DNA from: Streptomyces narbonensis
GTDB taxonomy: Bacteria > Actinomycetota > Actinomycetes > Streptomycetales > Streptomycetaceae
Direction of reading: 5' to 3'
Assembly: GCF_014649015.1 (NCBI RefSeq)
Contig: NZ_BMSF01000002.1
Span: forward strand, 248,001-312,000
DNA: 64,000 nucleotides
Below the pieces are notes generated by a model, which worked only from the letters and a program-made list of their open reading frames with translations, did no database searches and was not told the origin of the DNA. Both the position numbers and the translations under genes were made by a program. The stretch's first letter is position 1; every line of letters begins with the position of its first letter. Shown one piece after another: positions 7,311-15,297 of the stretch.

Positions 7311-8267
7311 TCAGCGGGCGCCGATCTCGTCCGTCAGCTGCGGCAGCACCTCGAAGAGGTCGCCGACCACGCCGTAGTCCACGAGGTCGAAGATCGGGGC
7401 CTCGGCGTCCTTGTTGACGGCCACGATCGTCTTCGACGTCTGCATGCCCGCCCGGTGCTGGATCGCGCCGGAGATGCCCGCCGCGACGTACAGCTGCGGC
7501 GAGACCTGCTTGCCGGTCTGGCCGACCTGGTTGGCGTGCGGGTACCAGCCGGCGTCCACGGCGGCGCGGGAGGCGCCGACGGCCGCGCCGAGCGAGTCGG
7601 CCAGCTTCTCGACGACCGCGAAGCCCTCGGCCGCGCCGACACCACGACCGCCGGAGACCACGATCGCGGACTCGGTCAGCTCGGGGCGGCCGGTGGAGAC
7701 GCGCGGGGTGCGCGAGACGACCTTGGCGGCGTTGCCGGTGAAGGCGACGGCCACGTTCTCGACCGTGCCGGCGGCCGGGGCGGCCTCCGGGGCGGCGGAG
7801 TTCGGCTTGACGGTGATGACCGGGACGCCGTGCGAGACCGTCGAGCGCACCTGGTACGAGGCGGCGAAGACGGACTGCGTGGCGACCGGGCCGTTCTCGC
7901 CGGCCTCCAGCTCCACGGCGTCGGTGATCAGACCGGAGCCGAGGCGCAGCGCGACCCGGGCGGCGATCTCCTTGCCCTCGCCGGAGGAGGTCACCAGGAC
8001 GGCGGCGGCCCCCTTCTCCTTCGCGAGCTGGGTCAGCGCGTCGACCTTGGGGACGACCAGCTGGTCGGTGAACTCGGCGCCGTCCGCGACGTACACGGTG
8101 GCCGCGCCGTACTCGCCCGCCGTGGCGGCGATCGAGGCCGCGGCCTCGCCGGCGCCGAGCACGACGGCCGAGGGCTCGCCGATGCGGCGGGCCAGGGTCA
8201 GCAGTTCGAGGGCCGGCTTGCGGACCGCACCGTCGGCGTGGTCCACGAGAACCAGGATCTCAGCCAT
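7311..8267 (-). CDS. etfA: electron transfer flavoprotein alpha subunit
   Basis: The protein has 318 residues. The C-terminal FAD-binding domain carries the ETF-alpha signature (SPQLYVAAGISGAIQH, then TIVAVNKDAEAPIFDLVDYGVVGDLFEVLPQL). ETF accepts electrons from acyl-CoA dehydrogenases and passes them to ETF-ubiquinone oxidoreductase. It is the last gene of the acd-etfB-etfA operon, 40 bp after etfB, with ATG 8267 after a GGAG-type site. The length is normal for group I ETFs. Confidence 0.95.
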   Translation of the reverse strand: MAEILVLVDHADGAVRKPALELLTLARRIGEPSAVVLGAGEAAASIAATAGEYGAATVYVADGAEFTDQLVVPKVDALTQLAKEKGAAAVLVTSSGEGKEIAARVALRLGSGLITDAVELEAGENGPVATQSVFAASYQVRSTVSHGVPVITVKPNSAAPEAAPAAGTVENVAVAFTGNAAKVVSRTPRVSTGRPELTESAIVVSGGRGVGAAEGFAVVEKLADSLGAAVGASRAAVDAGWYPHANQVGQTGKQVSPQLYVAAGISGAIQHRAGMQTSKTIVAVNKDAEAPIFDLVDYGVVGDLFEVLPQLTDEIGAR

Positions 8268-8307
8268 GATTCATTGCTCCTGAGTGGGTGTCTGGCTGAC
8301 GGTGGGG

Positions 8308-9093
8308 TCAGATGAACTTCTGGGTGGCGAGGAAGGCCGCGAGCTGCTTGCCGCCGTCGCCCTCGTCCGTGACGATCGTGCCCTGCGTACGGGCCGGACG
8401 CGCGGCCACCGCGTCGACGAGGGTCCAGGACCCGGCCAGGCCCACCTCGTCGGCGTCGATGTCCAGGTCGTCCAGGTCCAGCTCCTCGACCGGCTTCTTC
8501 TTGGCGGCCATGATTCCCTTGAACGAGGGGTAACGGGCCTCGCCGGACTGGTCGGTGACCGACACGACGGCCGGCAGCGGGGCCTCCAGGAGCTCGGTGG
8601 CGGAGTCCCCGTCGCGGCGGCCCTTCACCGTCTCGCCGTCGACCGAGACCTCGGACAGCAGCGTCACCTGGGGCACGTTCAGCCGCTCGGCGAGCAGGGC
8701 CGGCAGGACGCCCATCGTGCCGTCGGTCGAGGCCATGCCGCAGACGACCAGGTCGAAGCCGGTCTTCTCCAGGGCCTTGGCCAGGATCGCGGACGTGGCG
8801 ATGACGTCGGAGCCGTGGATGTCCTCGTCGTTGACGTGGACGGCCTTGTCGGCGCCCATCGACAGCGCCTTGCGCAGCGCGTCCTTGGCGTCGTCCGGGC
8901 CCACGGTCACGACGGTGACCTCGGCGTCGTCGGACTCCTCCGAGATCCGCAGGGCCTGCTCGACCGCGTACTCGTCCAGCTCCGAGAGCAGGCCGTCGAC
9001 GGCCTCGCGGTCGGTCGTCAGGTCGTCGGCGAAACCGCGGTCGCCGGTCGCGTCGGGGACGTACTTCACACAGACTGCGATCTTCAGGGTCAC
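8308..9093 (-). CDS. etfB: electron transfer flavoprotein beta subunit
   Basis: The protein has 261 residues. It has the typical ETF-beta start (KIAVCVKYVPDATGDRGF), a nucleotide-binding core (DLVVCGMASTDGTMGVLPALLAE) and the recognition-loop region near PVEELDLDDL. It pairs with EtfA and binds the AMP of the heterodimer. It lies 28 bp downstream of the acyl-CoA dehydrogenase and is preceded by AAGGAGA, so it is co-transcribed with it. Confidence 0.95.
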   Translation of the reverse strand: MTLKIAVCVKYVPDATGDRGFADDLTTDREAVDGLLSELDEYAVEQALRISEESDDAEVTVVTVGPDDAKDALRKALSMGADKAVHVNDEDIHGSDVIATSAILAKALEKTGFDLVVCGMASTDGTMGVLPALLAERLNVPQVTLLSEVSVDGETVKGRRDGDSATELLEAPLPAVVSVTDQSGEARYPSFKGIMAAKKKPVEELDLDDLDIDADEVGLAGSWTLVDAVAARPARTQGTIVTDEGDGGKQLAAFLATQKFI

Positions 9094-9121
9094 GGCCTGT
9101 CTCCTTTCGAAGGGCTGGTGG

Positions 9122-10288
9122 TTACGGGAGGTTGCGGGCCATGACGATGCGCTGGACCTGGTTGGTGCCTTCGTAGATCTGGGTGATCTTGGCGTCGCGC
9201 ATCATGCGTTCGACGGGGTAGTCGCGGGTGTAGCCGTAGCCGCCGAGGAGCTGGATGGCGTCGATGGTGACCTCCATGGCGACGTCGGAGGCGAAGCACT
9301 TGGCGGCGGCGCCGAAGAAGGTGAGGTCCTCCTTCTCGCTTCCGGCGGAGACGCGCTCGGACTTGGCGGCGGCGGCGTAGGTGAGCTGGCGGGCGGCTTC
9401 GAGCTTCATGGCCATGTCGGCGAGCATGAACTGGATGCCCTGGAAGTCGGCGATGGGCTTGCCGAACTGCTTGCGTTCCCGGACGTAGCCCTTGGCGTAG
9501 TCGAGGGCGCCCTGGGCGATGCCGATGGCCTGGGCGGCGATGGTGACGCGGGTGTGGTCGAGGGTCTTCATCGCGGTGGCGAAGCCGGTGCCCTCGGCGC
9601 CGATCATGCGGTCGGCGGGGATGCGGACGTTGTCGAGGTAGACCTCGCGGGTCGGGGAGCCCTTGATGCCGAGCTTCTTCTCCGGGGCGCCGAAGGAGAC
9701 GCCCGCGTCGGACTTCTCCACGACGAAGGCGCTGATGCCCTTGGAGCGCTTGTCGGGGTCGGTGACGGCCATCACCGTGTAGTACTCCGAGACGCCGGCG
9801 TTGGTGATCCACCGCTTGACGCCGTTGAGGACCCAGAAGTCGCCGTCGCGCACGGCGCGGGTCTTCATCCCGGCCGCGTCCGAGCCCGCGTCGGGCTCGG
9901 ACAGGGCGTAGGAGAACATCGCGTCGCCCTTGGCCAGCGGGCCCAGGTACTTCGCCTTCAGCTCCTCCGAGCCCGACAGGACCACCGGCAGCGAGCCCAG
10001 CTTGTTCACCGCCGGGATCAGCGACGAGGAACCGCACACCCGCGCGACCTCCTCGATCACGATCACCGTCGCCAGCGCGTCCGCCCCCGCACCCCCGTAC
10101 GCCTCCGGCACGTGCACCGCGTGCAGGTCGTTGGCGACCAGCGCGTCCAGCGCCTCCTGCGGGAACCGGTGCTCCTCGTCCACCGCCGCCGCGAACGGAG
10201 CGATCTTCGCCTCCGCCAGCGCACGCACCGACTCACGGAGCATGTCGTGCTCCTCGGAGGGCCGATACAGGTCGAAGTCCTTGCCCAT
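9122..10288 (-). CDS. acyl-CoA dehydrogenase
   Basis: The protein has 388 residues, the normal family length. N-, middle and C-domains are all present: YALSEPDAGSDAAGMKT flavin/substrate motif, WITNAG, RKQFGKPIADFQGIQFMLADMA, and QLLGGYGYTRDYPVERMMRDAKITQIYEGT. The last contains the likely catalytic base, Glu373. It makes the alpha,beta double bond of acyl-CoA and passes electrons to the ETF encoded downstream. ATG 10288 follows GGGAGC; a longer in-frame start at 10342 would overlap the operators at 10315-10350. Chain-length preference cannot be told from sequence. Confidence 0.92.
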   Translation of the reverse strand: MGKDFDLYRPSEEHDMLRESVRALAEAKIAPFAAAVDEEHRFPQEALDALVANDLHAVHVPEAYGGAGADALATVIVIEEVARVCGSSSLIPAVNKLGSLPVVLSGSEELKAKYLGPLAKGDAMFSYALSEPDAGSDAAGMKTRAVRDGDFWVLNGVKRWITNAGVSEYYTVMAVTDPDKRSKGISAFVVEKSDAGVSFGAPEKKLGIKGSPTREVYLDNVRIPADRMIGAEGTGFATAMKTLDHTRVTIAAQAIGIAQGALDYAKGYVRERKQFGKPIADFQGIQFMLADMAMKLEAARQLTYAAAAKSERVSAGSEKEDLTFFGAAAKCFASDVAMEVTIDAIQLLGGYGYTRDYPVERMMRDAKITQIYEGTNQVQRIVMARNLP

Positions 10289-10314
10289 GATGTGGAGCTC
10301 CCCTAGACGCTTGT

Positions 10315-10350
10315 GGCACTGAGTACCCTCAGCAAAACACACTCAGTGCC
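10315..10350. promoter_or_regulatory. operator pair upstream of acyl-CoA dehydrogenase operon
   Basis: GGCACTGAGT (10315-10324) and ACTCAGTGCC (10341-10350) are perfect 10-bp inverted copies 16 bp apart, each part of a 13-bp GGCACTNAGTGCC-like site. They sit 27-62 bp upstream of the start codon and match the sites near the TetR at 5851 and the DUF35 gene. Confidence 0.65.
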
Positions 10351-10439
10351 ATGACGCCAGAGCGCCCCGACACTGTTCCGTGTCGAGGCGCCGAAGCGGC
10401 CATGTGGTCGGTTTTGTTTGACGGAGAGTGAACGTGGGG

Positions 10440-11135
10440 TTACTGATCCTCGCGGCGCTTCTGGCTCGCGTCGTACTCCGCCGCCAGCTGCTCGGCGCGA
10501 TCCTCGTTCAGCCGGAGACCGGTCAGCAGGGCCGGTGTGCAGATGCTCGGCAGCAGGTACCTGAGCAGTACCGAGATCCGATGGTTCAGGTCGGTGCGGT
10601 TGCGCAGGATCTGGGACATCGTCTGGATGCCGGCGTACGCACCGGAGAAGAGTTCGGCGGCGTCGGACACGTCCACGTGGCCGAGGATCTCGCCCCGGGT
10701 CTTCGCGACGGTCAGGATCTCCGACACCTGGTCGATCCACGCGGTGAACGGCGCGGCCCTGTCGACACCGGTGGCGCCGCTGTCCAGGGCCAGTGCGACA
10801 CTCGCCCGGACGAGCGGGTCACGCTGGAGGCGATGGGCGAGCAGGAAGGCCTGGTCCGCGAGCTCCTGGAGCTTGATCGGCTGCGGGGACATCGGCTCGT
10901 CGAGCATCTGGGCGTCGAGTACACCAAGAGCGACGTCTTCCTTGGAGGCGAAGTGGAAGTAGAGCGCTCCCTTGGTCACCCCGGCGCGCGCCAGGATCTC
11001 CCCGATGGTCGTCCGCTCGTAACCCCGCTCGGCGAAGACCGTGGCGGCCGCCTCCAGAATGGCCCGTCGGGTCTTGATTGCACGCGCTTGCTGCGCCAAG
11101 GCGCCGCCTCCTGCTGTGTCGCTGTCTGTGCTCAC
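10440..11135 (-). CDS. gamma-butyrolactone receptor-like TetR regulator (ArpA/ScbR family)
   Basis: The protein has 231 residues from GTG 11135. The HTH (RRAILEAAATVFAERGYERTTIGEILARAGVTKGALYFHFASKEDVALGVL) and the following long helical domain match the ArpA/ScbR/FarA receptor family, which dissociates from DNA on binding a gamma-butyrolactone. It is divergent from the afsA-like gene, the classical pairing. An alternative upstream start at 11258 would run across the shared promoter and operator, so it is unlikely. Whether it is a true receptor or a pseudo-receptor cannot be told from sequence alone. Confidence 0.85.
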   Translation of the reverse strand: MSTDSDTAGGGALAQQARAIKTRRAILEAAATVFAERGYERTTIGEILARAGVTKGALYFHFASKEDVALGVLDAQMLDEPMSPQPIKLQELADQAFLLAHRLQRDPLVRASVALALDSGATGVDRAAPFTAWIDQVSEILTVAKTRGEILGHVDVSDAAELFSGAYAGIQTMSQILRNRTDLNHRISVLLRYLLPSICTPALLTGLRLNEDRAEQLAAEYDASQKRREDQ

Positions 11136-11157
11136 CGTGTGACGTGATGCGTTGAAA

Positions 11158-11181
11158 AGAAAACCGGACTGTACGTATTCT
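11158..11181. promoter_or_regulatory. autoregulatory-element-like site between receptor and afsA-like gene
   Basis: This AT-rich, imperfectly palindromic 24-bp stretch has AGAAAACCGGAC on the left and TGTACGTATTCT on the right. Its composition and position resemble the ARE sequences bound by ArpA/ScbR-type receptors. It lies 22 bp upstream of the receptor start and 46 bp upstream of the afsA-like start. Confidence 0.5.
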
Positions 11182-11227
11182 ATGTGGGGCGGACGCATCC
11201 GCTTAGGGTGGGACGCAAGGGGGATCC

Positions 11228-12178
11228 ATGGACCAGAAGTGGCGCGGAGCGACGACACACGTCCCAGGGGAGTTCGTCCACCGGTCCGACCCCACGGACA
11301 TCTTCCCCACGGGCTGGACGCGACTGGCCGAGAACCGGTTCTCCGTCTCCGCCCGCTGGCCTGCTGCGCATCCCTTCTTCTCTCCGGTGGCGGGGGACCT
11401 TCATGACCCGGTCCTGGTGGCCGAGACGATACGCCAGGCCACCATGCTCGTCGCTCATGCCGAGCTGGGGGTACCCCTGGACGAGCAGTTCGTCATGTGG
11501 GGTCTCGGCTACACCGTCGACCCCGAGACGCTCGCCGTGGGCGGCCGCTCCTCGGAGGTCACCGTCGACCTCCTCTGCTCCGACGTGGTCCGCCGCGGCA
11601 GCAGCGTCCGGAGCATGCGCGTCGACATGATGCTCACGCGTGACGGCCGGCACCTCGCCACCGGCAGCGCCCTGACCCGCTGCACGTCCGCCCTCGCGTA
11701 CCGCCGGATCCGCGGTGAGCGCCTGGCCGCACTCGGCAGACCGGTGCCCCTCATACCCGGCGTGGCTCCTCAGCTGGTCGGCCGGGAGAGCTCCAAGGAC
11801 GTCGTCCTGGGCGCGGGAGCCAGGCCCGGCCAGTGGCAGCTGCGCATCAACACGGCACACGGCACCCTCTTCCGCCGCCCGAACGATCACGTGCCGGGCA
11901 TGGTGCTCCTCGAAGCCGCCCGTCAGGCGGCGACGCTGACGACCGGGAGCAGCGCCTTCCTCCCCGCCGTGATGGAGTCCTCCTTCTCGCGCTACGCCGA
12001 GCTCGACAGCCCGTGCTGGATAGAGCCCCAGATCGTCCGCACCGCCGACCCCTCGACGACCACCGTCCTGGTCACCGGCCGGCAGGACGGCGGCGAGGTG
12101 TTCCGCTCCGTGCTCAGTTCCCCGGCGTGTGGCCTGGCGGTCACCGGAGGCGGCCTCCGCAGCCGACTGGCCGGTTGA
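11228..12178 (+). CDS. A-factor/gamma-butyrolactone biosynthesis protein, AfsA/ScbA family
   Basis: The protein has 316 residues with two AfsA hotdog repeats: VHRSDPTDIFPTGW and HDPVLVAETIRQATMLVAHAELGVP in the first half, RPNDHVPGMVLLEAARQA in the second (Glu66/Arg69 and Glu229/Arg232 in equivalent positions). AfsA condenses a beta-ketoacyl-ACP with dihydroxyacetone phosphate to start gamma-butyrolactone or butenolide hormone synthesis. ATG 11228 follows AAGGGGG. It is divergent from its presumed receptor and 14 bp upstream of an epimerase-like gene. Confidence 0.9.
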   Translation: MDQKWRGATTHVPGEFVHRSDPTDIFPTGWTRLAENRFSVSARWPAAHPFFSPVAGDLHDPVLVAETIRQATMLVAHAELGVPLDEQFVMWGLGYTVDPETLAVGGRSSEVTVDLLCSDVVRRGSSVRSMRVDMMLTRDGRHLATGSALTRCTSALAYRRIRGERLAALGRPVPLIPGVAPQLVGRESSKDVVLGAGARPGQWQLRINTAHGTLFRRPNDHVPGMVLLEAARQAATLTTGSSAFLPAVMESSFSRYAELDSPCWIEPQIVRTADPSTTTVLVTGRQDGGEVFRSVLSSPACGLAVTGGGLRSRLAG

Positions 12179-12192
12179 GCGGGACGGGAACC

Positions 12193-13266
12193 ATGGGCCC
12201 CCGCGTTCTGATCACCGGCGCGACCGGCTTCGTCGGCAGCCGGGTCGCCGCGCTGGCCGCGGCAAGTCCGAGGACCGGCCACCTGAGGCTGCTCACCCGC
12301 GGCCCGCTGCCGCCCGCGAGGACGCCCGCGTCCGTGACCGCGTCGACCTCGTCGACGACCGCTCAGGCGGCTCGGCGGACGACCCCGTCGGAGACCGCTC
12401 CCGGGGCCGAGAGGGCGTCCGCTCCCGGGGCCGCGTCGACGACCGCTGCGGCGGTCGAGACCGTCGTCGGTGACCTCCGTGACGCCGACTCCCTGCGCCG
12501 GGCCTGCGAGGGCGTCGACGTACTGATCCACTGTGCCTCGGCGATCGGCGCGGACGAGGAGTCGGCCCGCAGGGTCAACGACGAGGGCACCCGCGCCCTC
12601 GTCGACGCGGCCGTACGCGCCGGCGTGACCCGGATCGTCGCCCTGAGCACCGCCTCCGTCCACGGCCGCGGCCCCTTCCGGGCCGCCGCCCCCGGCACCC
12701 TGCCCCTGGCTCCCGGCTCGGCGACCAGCCGTACCCGGGCGGCGGGCGAGAGGTACGTCCTGGACGCGGGCGGGGCCGTACTGCGACCCCACCTCGTGTA
12801 CGGCGCGGGTGACCGGCAGGTGGTTCCCGGCCTGGTCCGGCTGCTCGACGCGCTGCCCGGCCCGCTCGACGCCGGCGCCACGCTGCACTCCCTGATCGGG
12901 GTGGAGAGCCTGGCGGGCGCCCTGCTCGGCGCGGCGCTCTCGCCGCGGACGGAGGCGGGCGCGTACTACGTCAACCACCCCGAACCGGTGCCGGTGGCGG
13001 AGCTGCTCGCGCCCTGCGAGGAGCTCCTGGCCGGGCTGCCGGGCCGGGAGAGCCGGTCCCGCGCGGCGGCGGTGGACCTCGCGAAGGCCCACGAGCTGCT
13101 CGCCGGTCACCCCTTCGGCCGCCACCACCTGGCCATGCTCGCCACCGACCACTGGTTCGCCGACGACCGCCCCTGGGGGGAGCTCGGCTGTGACCCGGGA
13201 CCGGGCTTCACCGCCGGGTTCGCGACCCACGCGCGCTGGTACCGGAACCTTCTCGACCCTTCCTGA
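12193..13266 (+). CDS. NAD-dependent epimerase/dehydratase-like protein of the butyrolactone locus
   Basis: The protein has 357 residues. The Rossmann start TGATGFVG (8-15), VVGDLRD (about 91-97) and LIHCAS (about 111-116) identify an extended SDR. An Ala/Ser/Thr-rich insert of about 44 residues (about 43-87) separates strands that are normally close. The usual YxxxK catalytic motif aligns to TSRTRAAGE, so Tyr and Lys seem replaced by Thr and Arg. Linked genes of this type in other butyrolactone clusters reduce or tailor the hormone. Here catalysis is doubtful. ATG 12193 follows GGGACGGGA and the gene is probably in the afsA operon. Confidence 0.75.
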   Translation: MGPRVLITGATGFVGSRVAALAAASPRTGHLRLLTRGPLPPARTPASVTASTSSTTAQAARRTTPSETAPGAERASAPGAASTTAAAVETVVGDLRDADSLRRACEGVDVLIHCASAIGADEESARRVNDEGTRALVDAAVRAGVTRIVALSTASVHGRGPFRAAAPGTLPLAPGSATSRTRAAGERYVLDAGGAVLRPHLVYGAGDRQVVPGLVRLLDALPGPLDAGATLHSLIGVESLAGALLGAALSPRTEAGAYYVNHPEPVPVAELLAPCEELLAGLPGRESRSRAAAVDLAKAHELLAGHPFGRHHLAMLATDHWFADDRPWGELGCDPGPGFTAGFATHARWYRNLLDPS

Positions 13267-13305
13267 ACGCACCACGAGCCCGTACCGAAAGAAGGCACCA
13301 CCGAC

Positions 13306-14070
13306 ATGTCCCCGCTGACCGGCAGGACCGCGATCGTCACGGGCGCGAGCCGTGGCATCGGAAGGGGCATCGCGGAGCGTCTGGCCGCGGACGGAGCCCT
13401 CGTCGCCGTACACTACGGCCGCAGCAGCGACGCCGCGCGCGAGACGGTGGAGGGCATCGAGGCGCGCGGCGGCCGGGCCTTCGCCTTCCGCGCGGAGCTC
13501 GAGGCGCCGGACGCCGTGGACACCTTCTACGCGGCGCTGGACGCCGGTCTCGCGCAGTGCGGTGCGGAGCCGGGGTTCGACATCCTCGTGAACAACGCGG
13601 GCGCGAGCGGCTCCGGCCGCATCCACGAACTGACCACCGAGGTCTTCGACCGGCTGTTCGCGATCAACGTGAAGGCCCCGCTGTTCCTGATCCAGCGCGG
13701 CCTCGACCGGCTGCGCGACGGCGGCCGGATCGTCAACGTCTCGTCCGCGGCGACGAGGATCGCCTTCCCGGACTCCGTCACGTACGCGATGACGAAGGGC
13801 GCCGTCGACACGATGACGCTCGCCCTCGCCAAGGAGCTGGGGCCCCGCGGGATCACGGTCAACGCCGTGGCCCCCGGCTTCGTCGCGACGGACATGAACG
13901 CGCGACGCAGGGCGACCCCGGAGGCGAGCGCCGCCCTCGCCGCCTACTCGGTCTTCAACCGGCTCGGGACACCGGCCGACATCGCGGACATCGTCGGCTT
14001 CCTCGTCTCCGACGACGCCCGCTGGATCACCGGCCAGTACGTGGACGCCACGGGAGGAAGCGCTCTCTGA
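13306..14070 (+). CDS. short-chain dehydrogenase/reductase, ketoreductase type
   Basis: The protein has 254 residues and is a classical SDR: TGASRGIG at 12-19, NNAG at 96-99, Ser146/147, Tyr160 and Lys164 (SVTYAMTKGA), and the PGFVATDMN region. It resembles FabG-like 3-oxoacyl reductases. It is third in the afsA-epimerase-SDR operon (39 bp gap, GAAAGAAGG site). A likely role is reduction of the 6-keto or ring carbonyl of a butyrolactone precursor; this is inference from position. Confidence 0.82.
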   Translation: MSPLTGRTAIVTGASRGIGRGIAERLAADGALVAVHYGRSSDAARETVEGIEARGGRAFAFRAELEAPDAVDTFYAALDAGLAQCGAEPGFDILVNNAGASGSGRIHELTTEVFDRLFAINVKAPLFLIQRGLDRLRDGGRIVNVSSAATRIAFPDSVTYAMTKGAVDTMTLALAKELGPRGITVNAVAPGFVATDMNARRRATPEASAALAAYSVFNRLGTPADIADIVGFLVSDDARWITGQYVDATGGSAL

Positions 14071-14142
14071 GCGACGGCCGGCCGGGGCGACCTGCGGTGG
14101 CGACCTGCCGGCGTCGTCGGCGGCCGCCGTCCGTGCGGGGCC

Positions 14143-15234
14143 TCAGTGCTCGGGCAGGCCCAGCGGGACCCGGCCCTCCGCCCGCCCCTGCTCGTCGAGC
14201 AGCCAGCCCATGCGCTTGCGGGAGAACAACGACACCGTCCGGTCCCGCACCTCGAGCGCCGGGAACCGCTCCGCGAGCAGCGCCTCGAAGGGGTCGACGG
14301 CGCCCAGCCCGTGCAGCCAGACCAGCACGAGCAGGTTGTAGGGGCCGCTCACCGACACGCACATCCGCACCTGTTCGAGGCGGGCCAGCGCGTTCCCGGT
14401 CTGTTCCAGGAGGGCGTGCGGCACGGACGTCCGGTAGACCACCATCGTGGACAGCCCCGCCAGCGGGTGCGCCAGGTCGCAGCGCAGCGAGATGTCCCCG
14501 TCGCGGATCATCCGCTGGAGCCTGCGCCGCGCCGTGTGCTCGCTCATGCCCGTCCGCGCGCCGAGCTCCGCGTACCCGAGCCGTCCGTCACCGCCGAGCG
14601 CGCTGAGGAGCGCCTGGTCCTGCGGCCCCGGCCGGTCGTGGAGGTGCGTGCTGTACGAGCGGGGGCGCGGGCCCGGCGGCCCGCCGAGACCGGCCCGCTC
14701 CGCCGGGTTCATCGCCCGCATGCGCCAGTCGCGCCCCTCCCCGTACAGCGTGATGCCGAGCCTCGTCCGGGTCGAGCGCACCCCGCGCAGGCCGCCGATC
14801 CCGCCGTGCACCGCGCGCCCGAGGGACGGCAGGTCGGGGGCGGCGACGGAGAGGAAGAGGTCGAAGTCCCCGGCCGTCTCGTCGACGCCGAACACCCAGG
14901 GCAGCGCCGTCACCGCGGCGCTCACCCGGTCGAAGGCCCGGGGCCGGCACCGCACCTCGACGTAGGCGACCGTCGCCGTCTTCGCCGCGTCGTACGCGGT
15001 GACCCAGGCGAGCCCGCCGGCCCGGAGCCGCTCGAAGCGGCGGGCCGCCGTCGTCGCGTCCACGCCGAGCGCCCGCCCGATCCGGGTCCACGGCGCGCGG
15101 GGCGCGGCCTGGAGCGCGTCGATCAGCGCGAGATCCAGCTCGGAGAACCCCGTGGCGGAGTCCGCGCCGCGGGAATCCGGTGCGGCAGGACCTTCAGCGA
15201 GGCTTTCCGGCAGTTCCCCGCGGTTCACGCTCAT
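14143..15234 (-). CDS. Lrp/AsnC-family regulator with tandem modules
   Basis: The protein has 363 residues, about twice the usual Lrp length, because it has two AsnC-type HTH plus RAM units: the first HTH near residues 33-82 (LDLALIDALQAAPRAPWTRIGRALGVDATTAARR) and the second near 205-255 (QDQALLSALGGDGRLGYAELGARTGMSEHTARRR). It is divergent from the MFS permease at 15298 by 63 bp. It probably controls uptake and hydrolysis of the permease/amidohydrolase substrate. ATG 15234 is the only start that keeps the first HTH and avoids the divergent gene. Confidence 0.85.
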   Translation of the reverse strand: MSVNRGELPESLAEGPAAPDSRGADSATGFSELDLALIDALQAAPRAPWTRIGRALGVDATTAARRFERLRAGGLAWVTAYDAAKTATVAYVEVRCRPRAFDRVSAAVTALPWVFGVDETAGDFDLFLSVAAPDLPSLGRAVHGGIGGLRGVRSTRTRLGITLYGEGRDWRMRAMNPAERAGLGGPPGPRPRSYSTHLHDRPGPQDQALLSALGGDGRLGYAELGARTGMSEHTARRRLQRMIRDGDISLRCDLAHPLAGLSTMVVYRTSVPHALLEQTGNALARLEQVRMCVSVSGPYNLLVLVWLHGLGAVDPFEALLAERFPALEVRDRTVSLFSRKRMGWLLDEQGRAEGRVPLGLPEH

Positions 15235-15297
15235 GGACCGGATCGTAAGGGCACTTCGGGCCGACGACCAGTTTCGGCCACCGGCGAGAGGAGTACC

